From positions 236,040 through 300,039 of the forward strand of contig NZ_FNRL01000005.1 in NCBI RefSeq assembly GCF_900107795.1: DNA of 64,000 nucleotides, written 5' to 3'. The position numbers and the translations under genes were made by a program. Positions 51,465 to 59,027 of the stretch are shown in pieces (position 1 is the stretch's first letter; each line of letters begins with the position of its first letter). The notes beneath the pieces are model-generated. The model was not told the DNA's origin. It ran no database searches and worked only from the letters and a program-made list of their open reading frames with translations. This stretch comes from Chitinophaga terrae (ex Kim and Jung 2007) (lineage in GTDB: Bacteria; Bacteroidota; Bacteroidia; Chitinophagales; Chitinophagaceae).

Positions 51465-52170
51465 TAACAAATCGTTACTTCCTCCATTCAATATTGTGTT
51501 ATTTGACAAGAATACCAATGGTAATAGCTTATCAAAACGGGAACGCAGTACTTATGAGAAATTCAGGACTCTATCGATACACTTGCAGTCATTCACTATT
51601 CCACTAATAGAGCGACTCTTCATTGCCGGAATTAAAAAGAATAGAATGAACTGTGATGAGGTTCTCTCCTATTTTAATAGCACTTGGTTTTCCAAGTCTT
51701 TGGCCGAATTGGACTCTAAAGATGAACGAGATGGTTTTTCGATGATGGAATTCGTCGGCGCCGGAATAGAGTTTCTCTTAATACAGTTTGAACACAGTGT
51801 TCAGGATGAAAAACATATACCCACCTATCAACTTGCCATTGATTCTCTAGCCTTAAAGATTGAAGGAATCATTAGGATAATAGCAAGATTAGCCAAAATT
51901 CCTGTAACCAAAAATACCAATAATGGCACCTATGAAATGTTACTGGACGATCTATTAAGAGAGGAACGTATTAACTCAATAATTATCCCTGAAGATATAT
52001 GTTTGATAAAATACTTGTTGACAAGCTGTGGTTGGAACCTACGAAATGACATAGCTCATAGTTTCATCAAACGTAAACACTATACAAAAACAATGGCAAT
52101 ACTGCTATTGCTAGTACTTTTTAGGCTAACCAAATATGACCTAACAGGTATTAATGATTCCGAGGCATAA
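51421..52170 (+). CDS. DUF4209-like protein, C-terminal part (frame-disrupted)
   Basis: 249 residues from an ATG inside the previous frame. This start is probably not genuine. Residues ~130-235 carry the DUF4209-type pattern: LLDDLLREE, then CLIKYLLTSCGWNLRNDIAHSFI, where the LRN-x-xAH motif is the most conserved part of the family, followed by a hydrophobic helix. The junction lies in a G5A4 run (TTGGGGGAAAAT at about 51428-51439), a plausible place for a one-base indel or slippage. If the shift is real the gene is a pseudogene; a programmed frameshift or a read error is possible. Confidence 0.55.
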   Translation: MNYWGKMNTDQLSSSNKSLLPPFNIVLFDKNTNGNSLSKRERSTYEKFRTLSIHLQSFTIPLIERLFIAGIKKNRMNCDEVLSYFNSTWFSKSLAELDSKDERDGFSMMEFVGAGIEFLLIQFEHSVQDEKHIPTYQLAIDSLALKIEGIIRIIARLAKIPVTKNTNNGTYEMLLDDLLREERINSIIIPEDICLIKYLLTSCGWNLRNDIAHSFIKRKHYTKTMAILLLLVLFRLTKYDLTGINDSEA

Positions 52171-52177
52171 ATTATAT

Positions 52178-52261
52178 CTACTTCTTCTCCTTCTTAGGAT
52201 CGATGAGCAATTCGCAAATACTAACATCTAACGCTATAGCTATATCCCTCAACAGCTTTAG
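52178..52261 (-). pseudogene. C-terminal remnant of an XRE-family regulator
   Basis: The minus strand reads LKLLRDIAIALDVSICELLI then DPKKEKK and a stop. This is the last helix and tail of a Cro/C1-type helix-turn-helix protein. Upstream of SPPLKLL the frame has stop codons at once, so the DNA-binding part is lost. It lies convergent to the DUF4209-like gene. Confidence 0.6.
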
Positions 52262-52305
52262 TGGTGGTGAAAATCATTATTGCAAATCCTTGAACCGTTT
52301 ATTAA

Positions 52306-52386
52306 GACATTAAATAACACTTTAGGACACTAAATCACACTTTTATGACGCAATAATTGACATTACGACATTAAAACGGTATATTC
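52306..52386. repeat. Tandem 20-bp repeats upstream of the Fic-like gene
   Basis: Units beginning with GAC stand at 52306, 52326, 52347 and 52367: GACATTAAATAACACTTTAG, GACACTAAATCACACTTTTA, then two weaker copies. The 20-21 bp period puts them on the same helix face about every two turns, as in operator arrays or iterons. They end about 40 bp before the start of the Fic-like gene. Confidence 0.55.
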
Positions 52387-52427
52387 GCTTAAATTCCTGT
52401 TATAACTATTATAGATTATGTGTCGCA

Positions 52428-52913
52428 ATGAGAGCTAGTCAAGAAGCGATAGATCAGGAAATGGAAGTGATCCGCAAAGCCCTTGAAAAATTCAAGGATG
52501 GGGCTTCCATTGAGACTATTAAAAAAGCAACAGGTTTAGACCTGGAGCCGCGTACATTATTGAGGCGATTGGAGAAGCTCGTACACCAAGGGGTTGTTAC
52601 AACGTCGGGTAGGACGCGGGCAATGCTCTACCGTTTGGCAAAAGTACCTGCCCAACCTACAGAAGAAAAAGATAAAGCAGCCAATGGGGCTGAGGCAAAT
52701 ATAATACCCCTGTCTGAGGAAGGAAGAGAGATACTGGCAGCCGTTTCCCGGCCAACTGCCGTTCGCCATCCAGTGGGGTATAATATAGATTTTCTGCACG
52801 GGTATCGCCCCAACGTTGATAGTTACCTGTCGCCGGAGGATAAACGCAAATTGGCCGAATTGGGAAAGACCGCGAAGCCTGTGTTGGCGTACCAACAAAT
52901 AAGCTGCGGTTAA
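52428..52913 (+). CDS. Fic-family-like protein, truncated before the Fic domain
   Basis: 161 residues. Residues 1-75 look like a winged-helix domain (IRKALEKFKDGASIETIKKATG; RTLLRRLEKLVHQGVVTTSG). Residues ~110-150 contain RHPVGYNIDFLHGYRPN and YLSPEDKRKLAELG, which I recognise as the segment just ahead of the Fic domain in HTH-Fic proteins. The catalytic HPFxxGNG motif and everything behind it are absent. Either the gene is a deletion remnant or it survives as a stand-alone repressor for a lost partner. Tandem repeats upstream fit autoregulation. Family assignment is moderate. Confidence 0.55.
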   Translation: MRASQEAIDQEMEVIRKALEKFKDGASIETIKKATGLDLEPRTLLRRLEKLVHQGVVTTSGRTRAMLYRLAKVPAQPTEEKDKAANGAEANIIPLSEEGREILAAVSRPTAVRHPVGYNIDFLHGYRPNVDSYLSPEDKRKLAELGKTAKPVLAYQQISCG

Positions 52914-52950
52914 ATAAGATGATAGGTAAAAATACGCGGGTGATGGATGA

Positions 52951-53517
52951 CTACAAGATGGCTGGACTAAAATGACCTCTTAAAATTTTTACAGCGGTTC
53001 CTATTTGATTCTTTACGGTTTGAATACTGATATTCATTTCGGCGGCTATTTCCTTGTGGCTTTTCTGGTCGTAATGTCTTAATCGAAACGCTGTAGATGA
53101 TTTAGGAGGCACTTTACCGGTGAGCGCTTTATTCACATAGAAATAGATCTCTTTGCTTTCAAGCGGATCTTTTGGAATAAATGCTTCATCAGGAATGTCG
53201 TTGGAGAAGATCTTCTGCCTTGCCAATACGTTCAGACACCGGTTCCTGATACACATGAACAAATAATTTTTCATAATTGTATCACCATCCCGGTTCTGGT
53301 ATCGCGCATCAATCTTCAGGAATAATTTCTTCTGCCAAAAATCCATGAAAAATTCCTGTAGCAGATCCTGCGCCTTGTCCCTGTCTTTAAGCATTTCTAC
53401 AGCGGTTGCCATAAGTAGTCGGCGGTATTTCTTGTACACGGTTGTAAAGGCCTCTGAATTACCCTCTTTTAACAATTTCAAGAGGATAGAGTCCTGGATG
53501 TTTTGTTGCATTCTCAT
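52951..53517 (-). CDS. ECF RNA polymerase sigma factor (orphan)
   Basis: 188 residues. Region 2 (FTTVYKKYRRLLMATAVEMLKDRDKAQDLLQEFFMDFW) and region 4 (HKEIAAEMNISIQTVKNQIGTA) are clear. The pattern, including the FHDIW-like FMDFW, is that of Bacteroidetes FecI-like ECF factors, which usually work with a FecR anti-sigma factor and a SusC-type transporter. No FecR gene is adjacent; the SusC/SusD pair is 5.5 kb away on the other strand. Its target is unknown. Confidence 0.9.
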   Translation of the reverse strand: MRMQQNIQDSILLKLLKEGNSEAFTTVYKKYRRLLMATAVEMLKDRDKAQDLLQEFFMDFWQKKLFLKIDARYQNRDGDTIMKNYLFMCIRNRCLNVLARQKIFSNDIPDEAFIPKDPLESKEIYFYVNKALTGKVPPKSSTAFRLRHYDQKSHKEIAAEMNISIQTVKNQIGTAVKILRGHFSPAIL

Positions 53518-54005
53518 TTCCGTTTTAGGAGAGTGGTTGGAAAAAAGTTCTTGTTCGAGTTACATTTATGCTATCTAACTGTTAGTTGTTAATTTCTCAC
53601 TGTTGTTAGTGACTGTTTGCAAACGGTGGCTAATTGATTCGGTTTTTTATGAATTTTTCCTAGAATTCTGGTTTAAAATTAAGTTCTGAGGCTATGAGTT
53701 TTTGTTAACAGGTCGTTAATCAGCGCTTTTTACAAAACATAAAAAACCAATACCATGGCTAGTTTCACAATCAATTGGGGGTGTAAAATTTTTAGGAAAC
53801 GTAACCATATGGTTACTTAATCAGGGGCATTTTGAGAGCCAGTTTATCGGGTTAAAAAAAATAGAATCATCAACAGAAAATTTTATTCCGCCATCCAAAC
53901 AAGAAAACATTTTTACTGATACTTTCAATTTTGTAGCTGGTAAAAAATCTCTCCTTAATAAGAAAATCGTAAAAAAAAGGCCGGTATATTTACCGACCTT
54001 TTGGA
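53518..54005. other. Intergenic stretch with a 16-bp palindrome
   Basis: It contains the perfect palindrome GTAACCATATGGTTAC (53801-53816), two TGTTAGT repeats near 53580-53610 that lie upstream of the orphan sigma gene, and a short 21-codon plus-strand frame (ATG at 53757) that runs through the palindrome. A terminator for the anti-sigma-like gene lies at 53971-54000. No convincing gene. Confidence 0.5.
53971..54000 (-). terminator. Terminator of the TraB-sigma-membrane protein operon
   Basis: On the minus strand AAGGTCGGTA and TACCGGCCTT pair with one wobble and TTTTTT follows, a few bases behind the stop at 54006. Confidence 0.85.
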
Positions 54006-54626
54006 TTATTCTTTTATTTCATCCAGCACAGATTTAATCTGCCGGATGTATTTACCATAACTGCTCTTTGTCCAGTATTCAGTTACCAGGAACACGGAAA
54101 ATAATGAAGTCACCAGCGAAGCCGATAATATTAACGCTACTTGTTCATTGGCCACCGCAAAATCATATAGGTTCGTAAGAGCGGCGCCTCTATGGCTTAA
54201 GATCAACAACGCGCCCATAACCAGGCCAAACGGGCAAAGCACATAGGTGTATGATTTATACATTTCAATACTCAGCCGTGCTTCATAATACAATTCATAT
54301 AAGCTTTCTTTGGAGGTTAGCGTTACTGCGCCGCTGCTTTTATAAAACACGTACAATTTAAAAAAGTAGTATGCAGATACTCCCAACATGGCCACGTATA
54401 GCGTATAAAACGGAACGACAAACACCGGGCTTAGAAAGATGATTTGAGGAACTAATCCTATGATTAACAGGCTGAACAGCTGCACATACATCTCTCCCTT
54501 CATTCCTCTTCTCAGTTTTTCTACCGGCAACTGAGCGCTTTTTAACTGATCAATGCTGGCTGGAACACGCAACTTCTCATTTTCCTCGTCATTGTTCCAC
54601 GCATCTTTTATATCGTCAAAATTCAT
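54006..54626 (-). CDS. Membrane protein, anti-sigma factor candidate
   Basis: 206 residues. The N-terminal ~45 residues are acidic and cytoplasmic (MNFDDIKDAWNNDEEN), similar in layout to the short sigma-binding heads of small anti-sigma factors. Four hydrophobic segments follow between ~50 and ~185 (LFSLLIIGLVPQIIFLSPVF; LYVAMLGVSAYYFFKLYVFY; two more), then a basic tail. It overlaps the ECF sigma gene by 11 bp, so translation is coupled. Control of that sigma factor is the obvious inference. I recognise no named family. Confidence 0.65.
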   Translation of the reverse strand: MNFDDIKDAWNNDEENEKLRVPASIDQLKSAQLPVEKLRRGMKGEMYVQLFSLLIIGLVPQIIFLSPVFVVPFYTLYVAMLGVSAYYFFKLYVFYKSSGAVTLTSKESLYELYYEARLSIEMYKSYTYVLCPFGLVMGALLILSHRGAALTNLYDFAVANEQVALILSASLVTSLFSVFLVTEYWTKSSYGKYIRQIKSVLDEIKE

Positions 54627-55119
54627 AGCCTTGTTGTTTAATTAATGTTTTTAATTTTTCTTTTGCCCTACTGAGTTTAATTCTTGCGTTGCCTTCGGAA
54701 ATCCCCAGGTTCTCTCCTATCTCCTTATGCGAATAATTTTCGAGATGCAATAACACCAATGCTTTTTCTATTCTTTCCAGTTTTTGAACAGCACGATAAA
54801 AATGCGCCAATTGCAACTCCTTTACTGCGGTGGGGTTTTCGTCTGAAGGCATATCCGGAGGCGGTTCTTCCTGCACAATTATCTTTCTCCGGTCTTTCTT
54901 AAAAAATACCAATGCCGTGTTCAGTGCCACTCTATACATCCAGGTTGAAAAGCTGCTTTGCTGCTGAAAAGAATCGAACGATTTCCATAACTGGTAGATG
55001 ATCTCCTGCTCCAGGTCTGCCTGGTCGTCCGGGGTATCCATGTAGGTTCTGGATACCTTGCGGATGATCCCTTTATTAGATGTTATCAAGGCAAGAAATT
55101 CTTTTTCTTTGCTTTTCAA
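54616..55119 (-). CDS. ECF RNA polymerase sigma factor
   Basis: 167 residues. Region 2 lies at ~20-90 (DDQADLEQEIIYQLWKSFDSF; FSTWMYRVALNTALVFFKKDRRK) and region 4 at ~115-165 (HKEIGENLGISEGNARIKLSRAKEKLKTLI). It directs RNA polymerase to a small regulon, probably under control of the membrane protein encoded downstream. It begins 12 bp behind the TraB/GumN gene in the same direction, giving the order TraB/GumN, sigma, membrane protein. Confidence 0.92.
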   Translation of the reverse strand: MKSKEKEFLALITSNKGIIRKVSRTYMDTPDDQADLEQEIIYQLWKSFDSFQQQSSFSTWMYRVALNTALVFFKKDRRKIIVQEEPPPDMPSDENPTAVKELQLAHFYRAVQKLERIEKALVLLHLENYSHKEIGENLGISEGNARIKLSRAKEKLKTLIKQQGYEF

Positions 55120-55131
55120 AACTGAGGAAGT

Positions 55132-55998
55132 TTAGTTTAAAACAGGAGTAATGGTATAACCTTTTTTCCTAAGCTGGTAAATAATTCCAAGCTCTCCAAA
55201 CAAATGGGCAGTTCCAACTGCAAAAACGCAACTATTGTTCTTCATCATTTCGGGCATCTTATTAACCCAGTTGTTATTCCTTACCTCCAGCAACCAGTGG
55301 ATTGCATTAGCATCCATGTGGTCTGCTGATACAATTTCCTTATAAAGCGCCCCAATGTCCTGTTGCTTATAAAGCGCTACCATCCTGGCTGTCTGGTCTT
55401 TGTCTTTATCTATCAATTTAAGCTGTGCTATAACCTGGTCGTTACTATAAGATTTCACCAGGTAATCCATTTGTTCTTCCAATTCTTCCAGCCAGGCAAT
55501 TTTTTTCTGCTGTTGATTAGCCATTTGTGCTAATGTTATTTCGTAACTGGCGGGGTTTGCACAGTTAAATGATTTCTGAGCGGCTAAAGATAACAAAACA
55601 ACGGGCTGGATATATTCGAAGGCTTTCAACGGCATTTTGAAATTAGCCTGTAAAATGGAATCAACTGTATGATAGTCGGCGGCCGAGAACTGTTGACTTA
55701 AAGGGGTAGTAATGGCAGTCATTTTTGCAGCTCTTTCCTGTAAATCCGGGGCCACAATGTTCGCCTCAATTACCAGCTGATCGCTGTTCCTGAGGGCATT
55801 TTTCAGGTTGTCGGGCATAAAGAAATCCTCGGAGCAAATCATATGGATAGTGCCATATATATAGGAAGGTTTACTTAATTCCTTACCTGAGATCTGCCAT
55901 AAAAGCGCTTTCTCCTGTGGCAGTTTTTGAGCAAACCCTGAATGGCCAACAAATAGTAGAGAGAATAATGCGGCTACAATACAAGTTATGTTTTTCAT
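55132..55998 (-). CDS. TraB/GumN family protein
   Basis: 288 residues with a signal peptide (ITCIVAALFSLLFVGHSGFAQ, cleavage near residue 23). The family's first motif is YIYGTIHMICSEDF (the GTIH histidine may bind a metal) and the last is VFAVGTAHLFGELGIIYQLRKKGY. Members resemble the Tiki/TraB metalloprotease-like fold; bacterial functions are largely unknown. It is probably periplasmic or lipidated at another site. As first gene of an operon with an ECF sigma factor and a membrane protein it may take part in an envelope response, which is inference. Confidence 0.9.
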   Translation of the reverse strand: MKNITCIVAALFSLLFVGHSGFAQKLPQEKALLWQISGKELSKPSYIYGTIHMICSEDFFMPDNLKNALRNSDQLVIEANIVAPDLQERAAKMTAITTPLSQQFSAADYHTVDSILQANFKMPLKAFEYIQPVVLLSLAAQKSFNCANPASYEITLAQMANQQQKKIAWLEELEEQMDYLVKSYSNDQVIAQLKLIDKDKDQTARMVALYKQQDIGALYKEIVSADHMDANAIHWLLEVRNNNWVNKMPEMMKNNSCVFAVGTAHLFGELGIIYQLRKKGYTITPVLN

Positions 55999-56072
55999 CC
56001 TTAAATGTTTTATTTATAGTATTAGTATCCGCACTATTCATTTCGTTACAACTTTTTTTTACTTTTTTCCAG

Positions 56073-57185
56073 CTACTCAAAAGAAAGCTCCGGTCTTTTG
56101 GTGGCCATATAATATATGTCGTTCTCTGCCAGCTTGTTTATCAACAAAGATCCGGCATCGGGCATGTGGTGTGCATACGCTCTTTCCAGTTGGGTTATGG
56201 GCAACATCCAATAGAGGTTCACCGGATCTCCATATACCACCGGCATCTCTACTGCGGGGCTGTTTCCAGCGCCCTTGGTAACTATTACACTTTCAAAGGG
56301 TTTGGGCAGCTCCTGCGACAGGATGGTATGCCCCTCTCCCAACCAGGTAAGCAATTTCCAGGGTCTGTCGGCTACTCCGGAGATCAGTCCGGCCATTGAC
56401 ATCATCTCTGCCTCGGTAAAATCAGATTTCTTTATAGCCATTGCCAGCTCCATTCTCCTGAAATTCGGGGCCCTGTCGTTGTACCACAGCTCAACCCAGG
56501 GCATTGGTCGTATACCTACGCCGAGTGTCAGGAAATAGACCACGTCGTCTTTCTCGAACCTTGCCAATCCCATCGGCGGCCATTGACCGCCATCTATAGC
56601 GTAATATTTTTGCAGGGGGCCAAACGCAGCTTCGTAGGATTTCAGGTACCGTTCCTGCAGCGGGCCCCAGGCCTGGCTGGTTTCGCTGCTCCATTCTTCC
56701 CAGAACTCCTTAGCTGCGGCGATTTTACCGTACATGGCATTTTTTCCAACGGGTCCTAATGGCATCAACTGGTCTTTTTCGCCGGCGCCTATACAATCGG
56801 CTGCATAGGCTACGTTCTGTTCGTCGCTGTAGAGGGTCCATCCGGGGATCACTCCCAATATCTCGCCTTCATATAAGACGGCTGCTCCGTCTTCCTCTTC
56901 TGTCCATACAACCTGGAGTTTTTCAGCGTTTAAAGGAGGTTTGCCGGCGGGGTGATTACAGAACCGGGCTTCCAGCATGGGGGCCAGGCCTTCTTTCATA
57001 GCCGCGATATCTCTTTTTTCGGGTGCGGGCTGAAGGTTTCGCAACCAGCATGGGCGAGGCGAATATTTTGTATTAAGGAGTTCGGATGGGAAGATATAGA
57101 AATAGGCGGTTCTGTCGTCCTGCTCTACCACCGCTATCAGTGTTCTTCTGCTGTTTGATACTTCGAGTAGTACTTCTGGTTCCAT
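56073..57185 (-). CDS. Suppressor-of-fused (SUFU)-like domain protein
   Basis: 370 residues, without a signal peptide. The N-terminal ~200 residues are a domain I do not recognise (LIAVVEQDDRTAYFYIF at its start, Trp-rich). The C-terminal ~180 residues (VVYFLTLGVGIRPMPWVELW, RRMELAMAI, then VNLYWMLPITQLERAYA) resemble the SUFU domain found in many bacterial proteins, some linked to polymorphic toxin immunity. No toxin gene is adjacent. Function unknown; the family call is moderate. Confidence 0.6.
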   Translation of the reverse strand: MEPEVLLEVSNSRRTLIAVVEQDDRTAYFYIFPSELLNTKYSPRPCWLRNLQPAPEKRDIAAMKEGLAPMLEARFCNHPAGKPPLNAEKLQVVWTEEEDGAAVLYEGEILGVIPGWTLYSDEQNVAYAADCIGAGEKDQLMPLGPVGKNAMYGKIAAAKEFWEEWSSETSQAWGPLQERYLKSYEAAFGPLQKYYAIDGGQWPPMGLARFEKDDVVYFLTLGVGIRPMPWVELWYNDRAPNFRRMELAMAIKKSDFTEAEMMSMAGLISGVADRPWKLLTWLGEGHTILSQELPKPFESVIVTKGAGNSPAVEMPVVYGDPVNLYWMLPITQLERAYAHHMPDAGSLLINKLAENDIYYMATKRPELSFE

Positions 57186-57264
57186 TTTATTAGTTCATAA
57201 TTTTATGATCGGCAAAAAATCCTGATTTATTCAGCGTATTTTTCACGCTTGTAAATTACTTCAT

Positions 57265-58029
57265 ATGAGATATTCCACCTTTTTACTGGCACTTTTATTA
57301 AGTTCTGTTTCTCTTTTGGCGAAGGATCGCCAGTTTTATCAGATTAAGATCTATCATTTAAAGGACGCGCAACAGGAACAACAATTGGATCGGTACCTGG
57401 AAAAAAGTTACCTGCCGGCGCTGCACCGTATGGGTATCAAACAGGTAGGCGTATTTAAACCTGTTACAAAAGATACGGCGGATCTCCGGGTGTATGTTAT
57501 GTTCCCGTTTCAGAAGCTGGAGCAGTTAGCTGGTTTAGATAACCAGTTTTACCAGGATGCGCAGTTCTTAAAGGATGGACAAAGTTACATTAATGCCGCC
57601 TGGAATATGCCGCCTTATAGCCGGATCGAGTCAATTATTTTGCAGGCTTTCCCTGGTATGCCCGCTATGGCAACACCTGCGTTGCAGGGAGCGAGAGCGG
57701 AGAGGGTGTATGAATTAAGGAGCTATGAAAGTCCTTCCGAAAAATACCATATGAATAAAGTAAAAATGTTTAATACGGGAGATGAGATCGGAATTTTTAA
57801 GCGTTTAGGCTTTAATGCGGTATTTTATGCATCTGTGATCTCGGGTTCCCGGATGCCCAACCTGATGTATATGACCACCTTTAACAATAAGGCGGACCGG
57901 GATGCACATTGGAAATCGTTCAGCGACGATCCTCAATGGAAGCAGTTATCGGCGAAAGAGGAATACAGTCATAACGTTTCGAAAGCGGATATCCTTTTCC
58001 TGCAGCCGACCGACTATTCAGATTATTAA
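57265..58029 (+). CDS. NIPSNAP family protein, exported
   Basis: 254 residues with a signal peptide (residues 1-19, ending LLAKD). Two ferredoxin-like alpha-beta NIPSNAP halves follow. The first has FYQIKIYHLKDAQQEQQLDRYLE and the second YELRSYESPSEKYHMNKVKMF with YASVISGSRMPNLMYMTTF near its end, the usual duplicated layout in Bacteroidetes. The family has dimeric alpha-beta barrel folds; the function in bacteria is unknown. It is monocistronic with a strong terminator. Confidence 0.9.
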   Translation: MRYSTFLLALLLSSVSLLAKDRQFYQIKIYHLKDAQQEQQLDRYLEKSYLPALHRMGIKQVGVFKPVTKDTADLRVYVMFPFQKLEQLAGLDNQFYQDAQFLKDGQSYINAAWNMPPYSRIESIILQAFPGMPAMATPALQGARAERVYELRSYESPSEKYHMNKVKMFNTGDEIGIFKRLGFNAVFYASVISGSRMPNLMYMTTFNNKADRDAHWKSFSDDPQWKQLSAKEEYSHNVSKADILFLQPTDYSDY

Positions 58030-58049
58030 TTGTTGGGATGGGGTTGAAA

Positions 58050-58090
58050 AAAGTCTTCAGGGTTCGGGGAATCCTGAAGGCTTTTTTCTT
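58050..58090 (+). terminator. Terminator of the NIPSNAP gene
   Basis: CTTCAGGGTTC (58055-58065) and GAATCCTGAAG (58069-58079) pair with one wobble, followed by GCTTTTTTCTTTG. Confidence 0.85.
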
Positions 58091-58274
58091 TGTAATAAAT
58101 TGAAATATTGGCAGTTAGCAGCAAGCTTAAACGAAAAAAAAGTATTTCCCCGGCAAGAGTTATCCACAAATCACGATTCATACAACCCTTTACTGCAAAG
58201 GATTTCAAGAGATACGCACACTTCAAACCAGCCTCAGATCGGTATCTTCCGCGAAAAAAATTTTTTATTAAGTT

Positions 58275-58303
58275 TTGTAGTGTTGAATTATTACCTACAT
58301 TTG
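58275..58303 (+). promoter_or_regulatory. Promoter of tRNA-fMet
   Basis: TTG (58275-58277), an 18-bp spacer and TACATTTG (58296-58303). The spacer is one base short of the usual range. The tRNA starts 10 bp downstream of the -7 element. Confidence 0.65.
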
Positions 58304-58312
58304 CAACCACAT

Positions 58313-58384
<72 letters not shown>

Positions 58385-58392
58385 CAAAACGA

Positions 58393-58427
58393 AAAATTCC
58401 GAAGTGCTTCACTTCGGAATTTTTCGT
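58393..58427 (+). terminator. Terminator of tRNA-fMet
   Basis: AAAATTCCGAAGTG (58393-58406) and CACTTCGGAATTTT (58410-58423) are perfect 14-bp complements with a 3-nt loop, directly behind the tRNA. Confidence 0.88.
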
Positions 58428-59027
58428 TTATGCATGGTATCTCTTTCCTTTGTTTCCCTTACCAGTTAAGCGCTTTCAGCAGTATTTCCGAGCGTTTAAA
58501 ACTTCTCTATAAAAAAATTGTTAAAAATGGTTTCATTTAAAGCAAATAAATACTACTTTTAATCCTCAAAGGCAAACGCCACTTGTTATTTTTTCATGAA
58601 GAAGATTTTTAGGAATCTTTTTTTTAATCAATGCTGCTAAATCGATTTTTTAATTATTTGTAATAATATTAGAAAATAGCTATTTAGAATTGACTTATGA
58701 AGAAGGAAGCCAGACAATGTCATTCAAACATTAGAAATTATCCAACAACAGGAAAATGAGCCTGAGCATTTTTTTGTGCTATGCAAAATCGATATTGCTT
58801 ATAATTAGATAAAACGCCATAGCGTTGACATATTGCTTATGCTGCTTTTAGCTTGTAGTCCACAGACGTTGGAATAGAGTATCGTTGGATTTTTGCGAAC
58901 TAAATCAAATACTTTAAATCAAAACTAAAAAACACTCTAAATCACAATTGCCTTTGCCACTAATGCTAAATCGATTTTCTTTACATCAGTAGCGGGCTTT
59001 TAAACATTTATTAACCAACTTCAATTA
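58428..59027. other. Intergenic leader region of the SusC gene, 600 bp
   Basis: AT-rich and without a gene. A 14-bp sequence GCTAAATCGATTTT occurs twice, at 58636-58649 and 58965-58978; the second copy ends 49 bp before the SusC start. Such paired sites suit a regulator of the SusCD operon. No exact TAnnTTTG is found; GGATTTTTG at about 58888 is the closest. Confidence 0.5.

Noticed and set aside
53757..53822. 21-codon plus-strand frame over the 16-bp palindrome
   Set aside because: No promoter element or terminator of its own and no continuation in another frame; the palindrome explains the order in the sequence better.
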